Of a DNA stretch of 5,154 bases, positions 1-5,154 are shown one piece after another (the first letter of the stretch is position 1; each line of letters begins with the position of its first letter). The notes below the pieces were generated by a model. It did no database searches and was not told the DNA's origin. It worked only from the letters and a program-made list of their open reading frames with translations. Source of the stretch: Ignavibacteriota bacterium. GTDB lineage: Bacteria; Bacteroidota; UBA10030; JAHEZR01. The translations under genes were made by a program, and so were the position numbers. Location: the NCBI GenBank assembly GCA_023251005.1, contig JAHEZR010000082.1, positions 1-5,154 on the forward strand, given 5' to 3'.

Positions 1-988
1 AACTCATCTTCATCTCACCAAACTCGATGCGGGAGATTTCGATTAGGTCGCTCAAAAGCATGTTCAGACGAGTAGCATTCTGATATGCCTTCTCCACAAA
101 TTCACGGTTCACCTTCGGGTCCTCCAGAGCTCCATTCAGCAAAGTTTCAAGATACCCCTGAATTGTAAAGATGGGCGTGCGGAGCTCATGAGAGACGTTT
201 CCGAGAAACTCACTGCGCACACGCTCGAGCTTTCTTAGCTGTCCGATATCCGCATTTAGTTTATCCAACATTTCATTAAGGATACCACCAAGCTGCCCGA
301 TCTCGTCTTCGTCCCTGACGGGAATCCGCTCGCCGAACTCACCTGATTGAATCTTCCTTGCAATCGCTGCCATCTCCTTGATCGGCTGCGAAACTTTTCG
401 CGAGACAATGAGACTCAGCCCCGCGACAAGGACGATGACAACGATGCACGCAATGACAATCTTCCACCGAATCTCGCGCACTACTGTTTGAACGCCGGTG
501 AGCGGTACCGCCGCCCTCACGAAACGGACATCTCCCGTCGGGAGAAGAAAAGATTGGTCAAGTTTACGTGCGAAATAGAACATCTCCAAGTTCACTGTGT
601 GACTGAACCTACTTTCAGAGCCAGTGCCATACTTGACGGCTTCCTGGACCTCAGGCCTTTGCAGGTGGTTTTCGATAATCTTGAGCTCAGAGGCCGGAAG
701 GTCCGATTCAAAAAGTACTGCGCCGTCCTGTCCAATCAACGTTAACCTTATCTTGGAGACCCTTGCATATTCCTGAAGCTTCTGATACCAGGATCCCTCC
801 TCCGCCGATGAAAAACTTCCGCTTCTGATCAGATGGGTAACCTGGTTCAATTGGTTCGACAGGTCGCCAACAAGCCTCTCCTTGAAATAGGATTCGATCT
901 CCAAACTCGACAAGACGCCCAGTGCGATTGTGACGACGATAATTAAACCGATGTAGGTATATCCAATCTTTCTGCGGATGCTTTTCAT
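1..988 (-). CDS. phoR: PhoR-like sensor histidine kinase, partial (3' end cut by window)
   Basis: This is the membrane sensor kinase partner of the PhoB-like regulator next to it. It should autophosphorylate on a histidine and pass the phosphate to that regulator. I translated it from the ATG at 988, and the frame stays open to the window edge (329 codons visible). In order it shows: a short basic N-terminus and a first membrane segment at about residues 9-28; an extracytoplasmic domain at about 30-174; a second membrane segment at about 177-195 (WKIVIACIVVIVLVAG region); a HAMP linker at about 196-249 with QPIKEMA and DEIGQL; and a HisKA domain with the H-box FLGNVSHELRTP, phosphoacceptor His267. 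There is no obvious PAS domain between HAMP and HisKA. The ATPase domain (N, G1 and G2 boxes) lies beyond the window. The start overlaps the regulator stop as ATGA. HisKA residues such as GYLETLLNGAL are PhoR-like. The phosphate signal is inferred from the family; another ligand is possible. Confidence 0.9.
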   Translation of the reverse strand, partial: MKSIRRKIGYTYIGLIIVVTIALGVLSSLEIESYFKERLVGDLSNQLNQVTHLIRSGSFSSAEEGSWYQKLQEYARVSKIRLTLIGQDGAVLFESDLPASELKIIENHLQRPEVQEAVKYGTGSESRFSHTVNLEMFYFARKLDQSFLLPTGDVRFVRAAVPLTGVQTVVREIRWKIVIACIVVIVLVAGLSLIVSRKVSQPIKEMAAIARKIQSGEFGERIPVRDEDEIGQLGGILNEMLDKLNADIGQLRKLERVRSEFLGNVSHELRTPIFTIQGYLETLLNGALEDPKVNREFVEKAYQNATRLNMLLSDLIEISRIEFGEMKMS

Positions 989-1674
989 CTGGTCTCTCTC
1001 ATCCGGTAGCCAACGCCTTTCACGGTCTCGATGAGGTCGCCGAATCGTCCGAGTTTCTCTCTCACCTTGCTTATATGGACATCGACCGTTCGATCGACAA
1101 CGTAGACATTTTCTCCCCAGACGGCATTGAGGAGGGCTTCTCGTGTAACCACTTGGTTGAGGTGCTCCGCAAGGTAAGCAAGGATTTCAAACTCCTTCCT
1201 GGGGAACTCGACTTCTTTCAACCCGATTTTCACAAGGTAATTCAGTCGACTAATTTCCACCGCTCCGATCCTCAAGATCTCTTTTTGAGGAGTCTCTGCT
1301 GCGAGTTCTCCTCGGCGGAGGACGGCCCGGATGCGGGCAAGAAGCTTGGGCAAAGTGATCGGCTTCATGATGTAATCGTCCGCGCCAAGCTCAAGTCCGA
1401 CGACTTCATCCATCTCGCTTGTCTTTGCAGTGAGGAAGACGATAGGAATACCTGCCGTCATTGGGCCACTCCTCAGGCGTCTTGCCACTTCCCAGCCATC
1501 AAGTTTGGGCATCATTACATCAAGGAGTATAAGGTCGGGAGTCCTTCGGGAAAGCTCAAGTGCGCCTTCACCATCGCAAGCAGTCAAGACGTTGTAACCT
1601 TCCTTCTGAAGGTTATACTTCAGCATCTCGACGATATCTTTCTCATCATCCACTACGAGGATCGTCTTAGCCAA
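985..1674 (-). CDS. phoB: PhoB-like OmpR-family response regulator
   Basis: Two-component DNA-binding regulator, 229 residues from the chosen start, which is the usual PhoB length. The receiver domain (about 1-120) has the acidic pocket Asp9/Asp10, phosphoacceptor Asp52 in LLLDVMMP, Thr82 in LTAK and Lys104 before Pro105. The winged-helix effector domain (about 133-227) carries the OmpR-type recognition stretch RTVDVHISKVREKLG and ends in the typical ETVKGVGYRM. I chose the TTG at 1674 because it gives the family-standard N-terminus MAKTILVVDDE and has AGAAGGGA seven bases upstream. A TTG at 1692 would add six residues, also has a GAGAGGA-like site and cannot be excluded. The gene overlaps the end of fmt by 8 nt, and its TGA overlaps the ATG of phoR, so translational coupling is likely. 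Control of the phosphate regulon is inferred from PhoB/PhoR similarity; no Pho box is visible here. Confidence 0.93.
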   Translation of the reverse strand: MAKTILVVDDEKDIVEMLKYNLQKEGYNVLTACDGEGALELSRRTPDLILLDVMMPKLDGWEVARRLRSGPMTAGIPIVFLTAKTSEMDEVVGLELGADDYIMKPITLPKLLARIRAVLRRGELAAETPQKEILRIGAVEISRLNYLVKIGLKEVEFPRKEFEILAYLAEHLNQVVTREALLNAVWGENVYVVDRTVDVHISKVREKLGRFGDLIETVKGVGYRMRETR

Positions 1675-2596
1675 ACCGTTGTCCCTTCTCAAACTGATAT
1701 CCTCTCAGGAATTCCTCGATCCCCATTTTCTTTTTCCCCTCCAGCTGAATTTCCTCAATCGCCAGCAGCTCATCTCCGGTCGCAACAAGCAATTCTTTGC
1801 TGCTCGGATTCACCAACTCTCCGGGACGCGAACCGTTGACTTTTTTCCCCGCCCTCTTTGTCCTGTAGACATTTAGCATCTTTGCATTGTGGAATGTGAA
1901 TGCACAGGGATCAGGTGAAAGCCCACGGACAAAATTGTGAACTTCGCGGGCACTTTTCGTCCAGTCGATCTTACACATCTCCTTATAGATTTTTGGAGCT
2001 GGCGTTACGAGAGATTCATCTTGCGCACGCGGCTGTACCTTGCCCAATTCGATGAGACGAACGGTCTGCAACACAATCTCCGCCCCGACTTCAGCAAGCT
2101 TGTCGTGCAATTCACTCGCCGTCTCATTTTCACCGATGGCAACGCGGGCCTGGAGGATAATGTTTCCGGTGTCAACTTTTTCTTGTAGAAAGAATGCCGT
2201 AACCCCCGTTTCTTTTTCGCCTTTGATAATCGCCCAGTTGATCGGGGCAGCGCCGCGGTATTTAGGGAGGATCGATGCATGAAGGTTGAACGAACCATGC
2301 TTGGGAACTTCAAACACCTCTCGAGGTAAGATTCGGAAGGCTACCACAACATTGATGTCGGGAGAGAGTTCAGTAACCTGATCAACAAAATCCTTTTCTT
2401 TCAGTGATGCTGGCTGAAGAACTTTGAGCTTGTGCTTTGCCGCAAATTCCTTGACCGGCGGCGAGCTGACTTTCTGGCCCCGACCTTTCGGTCTATCAGG
2501 TGCAGTCACAACCGCAGCAATCTCGTACTGATTCTCGAGCAAAATCCTTAGACTTGGGATCGCGAACTCAGGCGTCCCCATGAAAATGATACGCAT
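1667..2596 (-). CDS. fmt: Methionyl-tRNA formyltransferase
   Basis: Transfers a formyl group from 10-formyltetrahydrofolate to methionyl initiator tRNA in the cytoplasm, enabling bacterial translation initiation. The product is 309 residues, a normal full length. The N-terminal Rossmann domain begins MRIIFMGTPEFA. The tRNA-binding loop PDRPKGRGQKVSSPPVKEFA is at 33-52. The catalytic set is Asn104 and His106 in NLHASILPKYRGAAPIN plus Asp142 in EKVDTGNI. The C-terminal OB-like domain starts near 205 and ends with the usual LEGKKKMGIEEFLRGY. The segment VVVAFRILP (83-91) is the variant I associate with Bacteroidota/Chlorobi-type enzymes. The ATG at 2596 fits the family N-terminus exactly, although no clear Shine-Dalgarno site precedes it. 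It follows def by 112 bp, and its stop overlaps the start of phoB. The function is secure. Confidence 0.97.
   Translation of the reverse strand: MRIIFMGTPEFAIPSLRILLENQYEIAAVVTAPDRPKGRGQKVSSPPVKEFAAKHKLKVLQPASLKEKDFVDQVTELSPDINVVVAFRILPREVFEVPKHGSFNLHASILPKYRGAAPINWAIIKGEKETGVTAFFLQEKVDTGNIILQARVAIGENETASELHDKLAEVGAEIVLQTVRLIELGKVQPRAQDESLVTPAPKIYKEMCKIDWTKSAREVHNFVRGLSPDPCAFTFHNAKMLNVYRTKRAGKKVNGSRPGELVNPSSKELLVATGDELLAIEEIQLEGKKKMGIEEFLRGYQFEKGQRFG
1682..1689 (-). promoter_or_regulatory. Ribosome binding site of phoB, inside the 3' end of fmt
   Basis: Read on the minus strand this is AGAAGGGA, lying seven bases before the TTG at 1674 and embedded in the last codons of fmt. It supports the 1674 start over the upstream TTG at 1692. 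It also implies that ribosomes finishing fmt could help initiate phoB. Confidence 0.55.
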
Positions 2597-2708
2597 GGCA
2601 GAAATTGGTTAACCGTTGAACAAAGAAATTCGAGTCCGGATTGATCAATAGACTGGAAGTCTGGTTGGAGAGGTGGATTGAAATTTTTGAAAACCTTAAG
2701 CAGGTAGG
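2597..2708. other. def-fmt intergenic region with small palindromes
   Basis: This 112-bp gap holds no gene. It contains three short dyads: GGTTAACC at 2607-2614, TTGATCAA at 2641-2648, and a small hairpin AGACT-TCC-AGTCT (minus-strand reading) at 2651-2663. None is followed by a T-run, so I do not call a terminator. No promoter match was convincing. It may simply be an operon spacer, or it may hold a weak internal promoter for fmt-phoB-phoR. Confidence 0.4.
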
Positions 2709-3266
2709 TTACTTCGAAACTGTCTCGGGTACTACCACTGGATAGCTCACCTCCACTTCGCCGGCACGGATTTTTTCCAATGCAGGCTTGTGAAATCGCC
2801 GTCGAGCAGGGCTTAGATGATCTGTAAAGAGAACGCCATTGAGATGATCTATCTCGTGCAGGATGACGCGTCCGAGTAAACCCGTCGTCTCAAGGATCGC
2901 TTCCTTGGGGCTGCCGTCCCTGAACTTCACTGTTACCTTTTCAGCACGCTTGACGTCGTCCCGAATCCCCGGAATGCTGAGGCATCCCTCCTCTATTGAC
3001 GATTCTCCCGACTTCGAAATGACTTCGGGATTGATCAGCACCATCGGCTTTGTGCCTTTTCCCTCCTCCATTTCAGAGATATCTAGAACGATCACCCGCC
3101 GAAGGACGCCGACCTGATTTCCTGCAAGTCCGATGCCATTCGCACTGTGCATCGTCTCGAACATGTTCTGGATAAGATCAATCATTTCGTTATCCAGTTC
3201 AAGCACAGGCTTGGCTTTTTTCCGCAAGACATCTGATCCGAAAAGATATATAGGTAGAATTGACAA
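2709..3266 (-). CDS. def: Peptide deformylase
   Basis: Metal-dependent hydrolase that removes the N-formyl group from nascent proteins at the ribosome, the counterpart of Fmt encoded next downstream. It has 185 residues. All three family motifs are present: GIGLAGNQ (44-51), EEGCLS with metal ligand Cys95, and HEIDH with His137, catalytic Glu138 and His141. Motif 1 has Gly49 where the consensus normally has Ala. The C-terminal part (FTDHLSPARRR and KIRAGEVEVSYPVV) is typical. The start is a TTG at 3266 giving MSILPIYLFGSDVLRKKAK, the standard deformylase N-terminus. An in-frame TAG lies only eight codons upstream, so no longer form is likely. The site before it (CAAGAGAACAAC) is only weakly Shine-Dalgarno-like. 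It lies 103 bp after the sigma factor gene and is separated from it by a hairpin terminator. Confidence 0.97.
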   Translation of the reverse strand: MSILPIYLFGSDVLRKKAKPVLELDNEMIDLIQNMFETMHSANGIGLAGNQVGVLRRVIVLDISEMEEGKGTKPMVLINPEVISKSGESSIEEGCLSIPGIRDDVKRAEKVTVKFRDGSPKEAILETTGLLGRVILHEIDHLNGVLFTDHLSPARRRFHKPALEKIRAGEVEVSYPVVVPETVSK

Positions 3267-3318
3267 GTTGTTCTCTTGAATAATACACTAGTGAATGTGT
3301 AAGCACCTCTTGTAACAG

Positions 3319-3359
3319 AAAAAGTTGGCGCGACGCCCGACAAGAGCACGCCAACTTTT
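3319..3359 (-). terminator. Rho-independent terminator after the sigma factor gene
   Basis: The arms 3349-3359 and 3320-3330 are perfect 11-bp complements (AAAAGTTGGCG and CGCCAACTTTT in transcript order) around an 18-nt loop. On the minus strand the stem is followed by a run of five T, then CTG. The hairpin starts 10 nt past the sigma factor TAA. The stem has A's on one side and T's on the other, so it could also work weakly on the opposite strand. It probably ends or attenuates transcription before def. The loop is also complementary to the sequence just downstream (see findings). Confidence 0.75.
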
Positions 3360-3369
3360 CCGGAAAGCA

Positions 3370-4227
3370 TTAACCAAGATATGATCGGAGCGCTTTGCTT
3401 CGTGAGGCGTGCCGCAGCCTCCGGATTGCTTTCTCCTTAATCTGCCGCACTCGCTCGCGCGTGAGGTTAAATTTCTCACCGATCTCCTCAAGCGTTAGCG
3501 AGTGCTCCCGGCCAAGACCAAAGTACAGCCGGATCACTTCTGCCTCGCGGTCGCTTAGCGTTGAAAGCGCACGTTCTACCTCGCGACTGAGCGACTCGCG
3601 CATGAGCTCGTTGTCCGGCAGGGGAGTCCGCTCGTCCTGGATGACATCCAAGAGGCGATTGTCTTCTCCCTGCGCGAACGGCGCATCCATCGAGAGATGC
3701 CGGCCCGAGATCTTCAACGTGTCGGCGACTTCGAAAAGAGACATGTCGAGTTCTTCGGCGAGCTCACTCGCGCTCGGCTCACGTTCGAATTCCTGCTCGA
3801 GTGTGCTGAACGCCTTGCCGATTTTATTCAGGGCTCCAACACGGTTCAGCGGCAACCGCACAATACGGGACTGCTCAGCGAGCGCTTGCAGAATCGACTG
3901 TCGGATCCACCAAACTGCGTAGGAGATAAACTTAAATCCGCGCGTCTCATCGAATCGCTTTGCCGCTTTGATCAACCCGAGGTTTCCCTCGTTAATCAGA
4001 TCTCCAAGTGAAAGACCTTGATTCTGATACTGCTTCGCCACGCTCACAACGAAGCGGAGGTTTGCCTTCGTTAGTTTCTCAAGGGCTTTCTGTTCACCTT
4101 TCTTAATTTTTCGCGCAAGATCGACTTCTTCTTCCGATGTCAGCAGCTCGACTTTTCCGATTTCCTGTAGGTACTTGTCAAGCGACTGACTCTCTCGGTT
4201 TGTATATTGCTTACTGATTTTCACCAT
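3370..4227 (-). CDS. rpoD: Primary RNA polymerase sigma factor (RpoD/SigA type, short form)
   Basis: Group 1 sigma-70 factor that directs RNA polymerase to housekeeping promoters. It has 285 residues and lacks region 1.1 and the large non-conserved insert of the proteobacterial protein, as in Bacteroidota-type primary sigma factors. Region 1.2 is at about 14-45 ([16 protein letters not shown]). Region 2 is at about 50-120, including [32 protein letters not shown] and the promoter-melting and -10 part [15 protein letters not shown]. Region 3 runs at about 125-205 with the [10 protein letters not shown] stretch typical of this group. Region 4 ends with the helix-turn-helix [20 protein letters not shown] (244-263) and closes at SYLG. 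The ATG at 4227 has GAGGTGA eight bases upstream and gives the expected N-terminus. It is flanked by shell protein genes upstream and a terminator downstream. The high conservation makes a primary rather than alternative sigma factor very likely. Confidence 0.95.
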   Translation of the reverse strand: MVKISKQYTNRESQSLDKYLQEIGKVELLTSEEEVDLARKIKKGEQKALEKLTKANLRFVVSVAKQYQNQGLSLGDLINEGNLGLIKAAKRFDETRGFKFISYAVWWIRQSILQALAEQSRIVRLPLNRVGALNKIGKAFSTLEQEFEREPSASELAEELDMSLFEVADTLKISGRHLSMDAPFAQGEDNRLLDVIQDERTPLPDNELMRESLSREVERALSTLSDREAEVIRLYFGLGREHSLTLEEIGEKFNLTRERVRQIKEKAIRRLRHASRSKALRSYLG

Positions 4228-4235
4228 TTACTCTC

Positions 4236-4242
4236 TCACCTC
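4236..4242 (-). promoter_or_regulatory. Ribosome binding site of the sigma factor gene
   Basis: The minus strand reads GAGGTGA, eight bases before the ATG at 4227, an optimal distance. It supports that start. A run of eight T (4247-4254) sits just upstream of it in the transcript. Confidence 0.65.
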
Positions 4243-4246
4243 AATG

Positions 4247-4269
4247 AAAAAAAACATGCAGTCCGGACT
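4247..4269 (-). promoter_or_regulatory. 10-bp palindrome followed by T8 in the leader of the sigma factor gene
   Basis: Between the second shell gene and the sigma factor gene, AGTCCGGACT (4260-4269) is a perfect 10-bp palindrome. In the transcript it is followed after four bases by eight T's (4247-4254). The dyad is too compact for a strong hairpin, so it is a poor terminator. It could be a protein-binding operator or part of a weak attenuator before the sigma factor. No function is claimed. Confidence 0.3.
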
Positions 4270-4274
4270 CTGAA

Positions 4275-4547
4275 TCATTTATTATCCATGTCTATCCGAT
4301 CCACAATCCCAACGATACTGGCGTCGACCGGTGCCATCTCCACAGGAAGTGGGATCACCGCCTCTCGCGCGGTTATGTAGAACACTGTCTCTCCCGGCCC
4401 TGCTCCGACCGTATCGACCGCCACGATCGGCTCCCCAACCTTCTCGCGATTTCCGTTCAATGGTTGAATGAACTGGAGCTTGAATCCGTGAAGGTTTTCG
4501 TCCTTCCGCGTTGCCCAGACAGTTCCGATGACTTTTGCAAAGTACAT
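4275..4547 (-). CDS. EutN/CcmL-family microcompartment vertex protein (second copy, diverged)
   Basis: BMC-P protein of 90 residues, the usual family length. Such proteins form pentamers that cap the vertices of icosahedral bacterial microcompartment shells. The N-terminus MYFAKVIGTVWATRKDENL and the segment VAVDTVGAGPGE are strong family signatures, and the C-terminus PVDASIVGIVDRIDMD is the conserved final strand. It differs from the upstream copy by losing the usual GSSAR motif: the equivalent stretch reads YITAREAVIP. By eye the two copies share roughly 40% identity, so they look like diverged paralogues that may occupy different vertices or form distinct pentamers. The ATG at 4547 lies directly after a heptad-repeat element and has no clear Shine-Dalgarno site, only an A/T-rich leader. 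It sits 47 bp before the sigma factor gene. The shell role is inferred from the family, as no hexamer shell gene is in view. Confidence 0.88.
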   Translation of the reverse strand: MYFAKVIGTVWATRKDENLHGFKLQFIQPLNGNREKVGEPIVAVDTVGAGPGETVFYITAREAVIPLPVEMAPVDASIVGIVDRIDMDNK

Positions 4548-4552
4548 TTTAG

Positions 4553-4609
4553 AATTTCCAATTGCGGATTTCGAATTGCGACTTCACATTCCGCAATCCG
4601 AAATTTCAA
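4553..4609. repeat. Inverted heptad-repeat element between the two shell genes
   Basis: Plus-strand units of seven bases run in register: ATTTCCA, ATTGCGG, ATTTCGA, ATTGCGA (4554-4581). After a 7-base spacer, the opposite orientation follows with TTCCGCA, ATCCGAA, ATTTCAA (4589-4609). The two halves form an imperfect inverted repeat with a perfect core, ATTGCGGA at 4561-4568 against TCCGCAAT at 4590-4597. It fills almost the whole 65-bp gap. It resembles the intergenic ATTGCGG/ATTTCGG-type heptad arrays that produce spurious peptides such as FRISNCGFRI in translated databases. In RNA it could fold into a hairpin, but there is no T-tract for a terminator. Confidence 0.7.
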
Positions 4610-4612
4610 CTC

Positions 4613-4882
4613 TCAGTCTGCTACATCCAACTTATCGACGATCGCCATGATCACTGCATCGACGGGTTTGTTCTTCGTCAATGTTGTCTGGCGAGCGGAG
4701 CTTCCTGTTGCAACCAGAACGACGTCCCCGACTCCGGCCTGCACCGTGTCTACCGCAACCACAAACGTATCCTTCAGCTTGTAGTCCAGATCAACGTGCT
4801 TGACGATCTGGAATTTCATTCCCACGAGCTGCTCATCTTTTCGGGTTGCCCACACAGTTCCAACAACTTTGCCGAGGAACAA
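4613..4882 (-). CDS. EutN/CcmL-family microcompartment vertex protein (first copy)
   Basis: BMC-P shell protein of 89 residues, predicted to form pentamers at microcompartment vertices. It has the canonical layout: MFLGKVVGTVWATRKDEQL at the N-terminus, a central VAVDTVQAGVGDVVLV, the hallmark GSSARQT motif at about residues 60-66, and the C-terminal PVDAVIMAIVDKLDV. The start is the TTG at 4882. It is supported by an AAGGAG site eight bases upstream and by the family's usual start a few residues before GKVVG. The gene follows deoB by 79 bp and precedes a second, diverged copy after a repeat-filled gap. Its neighbour phosphopentomutase suggests a compartment handling pentose phosphates from nucleosides, but this is inference. 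Carboxysome, ethanolamine or fucose-type shells cannot be excluded from the vertex protein alone. Confidence 0.92.
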   Translation of the reverse strand: MFLGKVVGTVWATRKDEQLVGMKFQIVKHVDLDYKLKDTFVVAVDTVQAGVGDVVLVATGSSARQTTLTKNKPVDAVIMAIVDKLDVAD

Positions 4883-4888
4883 GTTTCT

Positions 4889-4896
4889 CTCTCCTT
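4889..4896 (-). promoter_or_regulatory. Strong ribosome binding site of the first shell gene
   Basis: The minus strand reads AAGGAGAG. Its AAGGAG core ends eight bases before the TTG at 4882, which fixes that non-ATG start. It is the strongest Shine-Dalgarno site in the window and contrasts with the second shell gene, which has none that is clear. Confidence 0.7.
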
Positions 4897-4961
4897 ATGG
4901 TATACGAATAATCTCTCGTCTAAGTTTTGCTTCCAACGATCAAATCGAGCGGTAACTATGT

Positions 4962-5154
4962 CTACTGATAAATCATCTGGAGAAAACTTTCTCCTGCGAG
5001 TGTTCCTGACGCATTGACCCCAAAGTACTCTGCTACGGTCTTACCGAGATCTGCGAAGCTTTTCCGCGTCCCCAGGTTTACTCCTGCTTTGGCCGACTTC
5101 GCGCAGCATAATACTGGAACGTACTCCCGCGAGTGATCGGTACTTGGCGTGGTG
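4962..5154 (-). CDS. deoB: Phosphopentomutase, C-terminal fragment (5' end outside window)
   Basis: Phosphopentomutase interconverts ribose 1-phosphate and ribose 5-phosphate, and the deoxyribose equivalents, linking nucleoside breakdown to central metabolism. The last 63 residues are visible, out of roughly 390-410 in the family. They begin TTPSTDHSREYVPVL, the conserved metal-site segment. Its His corresponds to the last manganese ligand of characterised enzymes (His339 in the Bacillus cereus protein); the ADHG ligands lie just outside the window. The rest, with AGVNLGTRKSFADLGKTVAEYF and a terminal GESFLQMIYQ, is typical of the C-terminus. The frame closes with TAG, followed by a second in-frame TAG one codon later. 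It is upstream of two microcompartment vertex genes on the same strand with no obvious terminator between, so co-transcription is plausible. Confidence 0.93.
   Translation of the reverse strand, partial: TTPSTDHSREYVPVLCCAKSAKAGVNLGTRKSFADLGKTVAEYFGVNASGTLAGESFLQMIYQ

Noticed and set aside
347..745. Plus-strand open frame (132 codons) opposite the sensor kinase
   Set aside because: It lies wholly within the kinase coding region, shows no family motif and has no ribosome site.
1075..1839. Long plus-strand open frame (254 codons) opposite phoB and the end of fmt
   Set aside because: The opposite strand encodes clear PhoB and Fmt with all motifs. The plus-strand translation has no recognisable domain and crosses a gene boundary, so it is an antisense shadow.
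2651..2663. Small hairpin AGACT-TCC-AGTCT after def as a terminator
   Set aside because: The stem is only five base pairs and no T-run follows, so it would not be expected to terminate transcription.
3267..3306. TATTAT -10-like box and the CACTAGTG dyad before def
   Set aside because: No -35 or -33 element lies at a suitable distance, and the dyad is short. It may be a def promoter, but it cannot be supported from sequence alone.
4553..4609. The heptad repeats as a CRISPR array or a terminator
   Set aside because: The units are seven bases with no unique spacers, which excludes CRISPR. The hairpin is imperfect, A/T-rich and lacks a T-tract, so it is not a standard terminator.
4883..4961. 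Possible promoter upstream of the first shell gene (TTGGAA, 17 bases, GATTAT on the minus strand)
   Set aside because: Each hexamer matches the sigma-70 consensus at only four of six positions, and no Bacteroidota-type TTTG / TAnnTTTG pair is present. This is too weak to annotate.
4464..5017. Overlapping plus-strand open frames across the shell genes and repeat
   Set aside because: They are antisense to the shell genes and deoB end. Part of one translates the heptad repeat into the well-known spurious FRISNCGFRI-type peptide.

Overview
All eight protein genes in this window lie on the minus strand, so the window reads right to left in the direction of transcription. Two genes are cut by the window edges. 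The order is deoB (C-terminal end only), two EutN/CcmL-type microcompartment vertex proteins, the primary sigma factor, peptide deformylase (def), methionyl-tRNA formyltransferase (fmt), a PhoB-like response regulator and a PhoR-like sensor kinase (N-terminal two thirds or so). No tRNA, rRNA, CRISPR array or insertion sequence was seen.

The organism is most likely a member of the FCB group (the Bacteroidota / Chlorobi / Ignavibacteria / Kryptonia neighbourhood). The primary sigma factor is the short form of about 285 residues without region 1.1, with the N-terminal pattern [17 protein letters not shown] that is characteristic of that group. The Fmt segment VVVAFRILP and the PhoR segment GNVSHELRTPIF also resemble proteins from there. 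Base composition is near 50% GC. The microcompartment genes make an Ignavibacteria-like or similar lineage more plausible than a gut Bacteroides, but this is inference from remembered family patterns.

Right part (4275-5154): deoB ends with tandem stop codons. After 79 bp comes a vertex protein with a TTG start and a strong Shine-Dalgarno site. A 65-bp gap filled almost completely by an inverted heptad-repeat element follows, then a second, diverged vertex protein. Phosphopentomutase beside BMC pentamer genes suggests a satellite of a sugar-phosphate (nucleoside/deoxyribose) microcompartment. The signature aldolase and the hexamer genes are not in view.

Middle (2597-4274): the sigma factor gene is followed by a convincing hairpin terminator, then def and fmt, the pair that removes and adds the formyl group on initiator methionine. 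Left part (1-2596): fmt overlaps the response regulator gene, which overlaps the kinase gene by ATGA, so fmt-phoB-phoR looks translationally coupled. The sequence shows no obvious Pho box or strong promoter.
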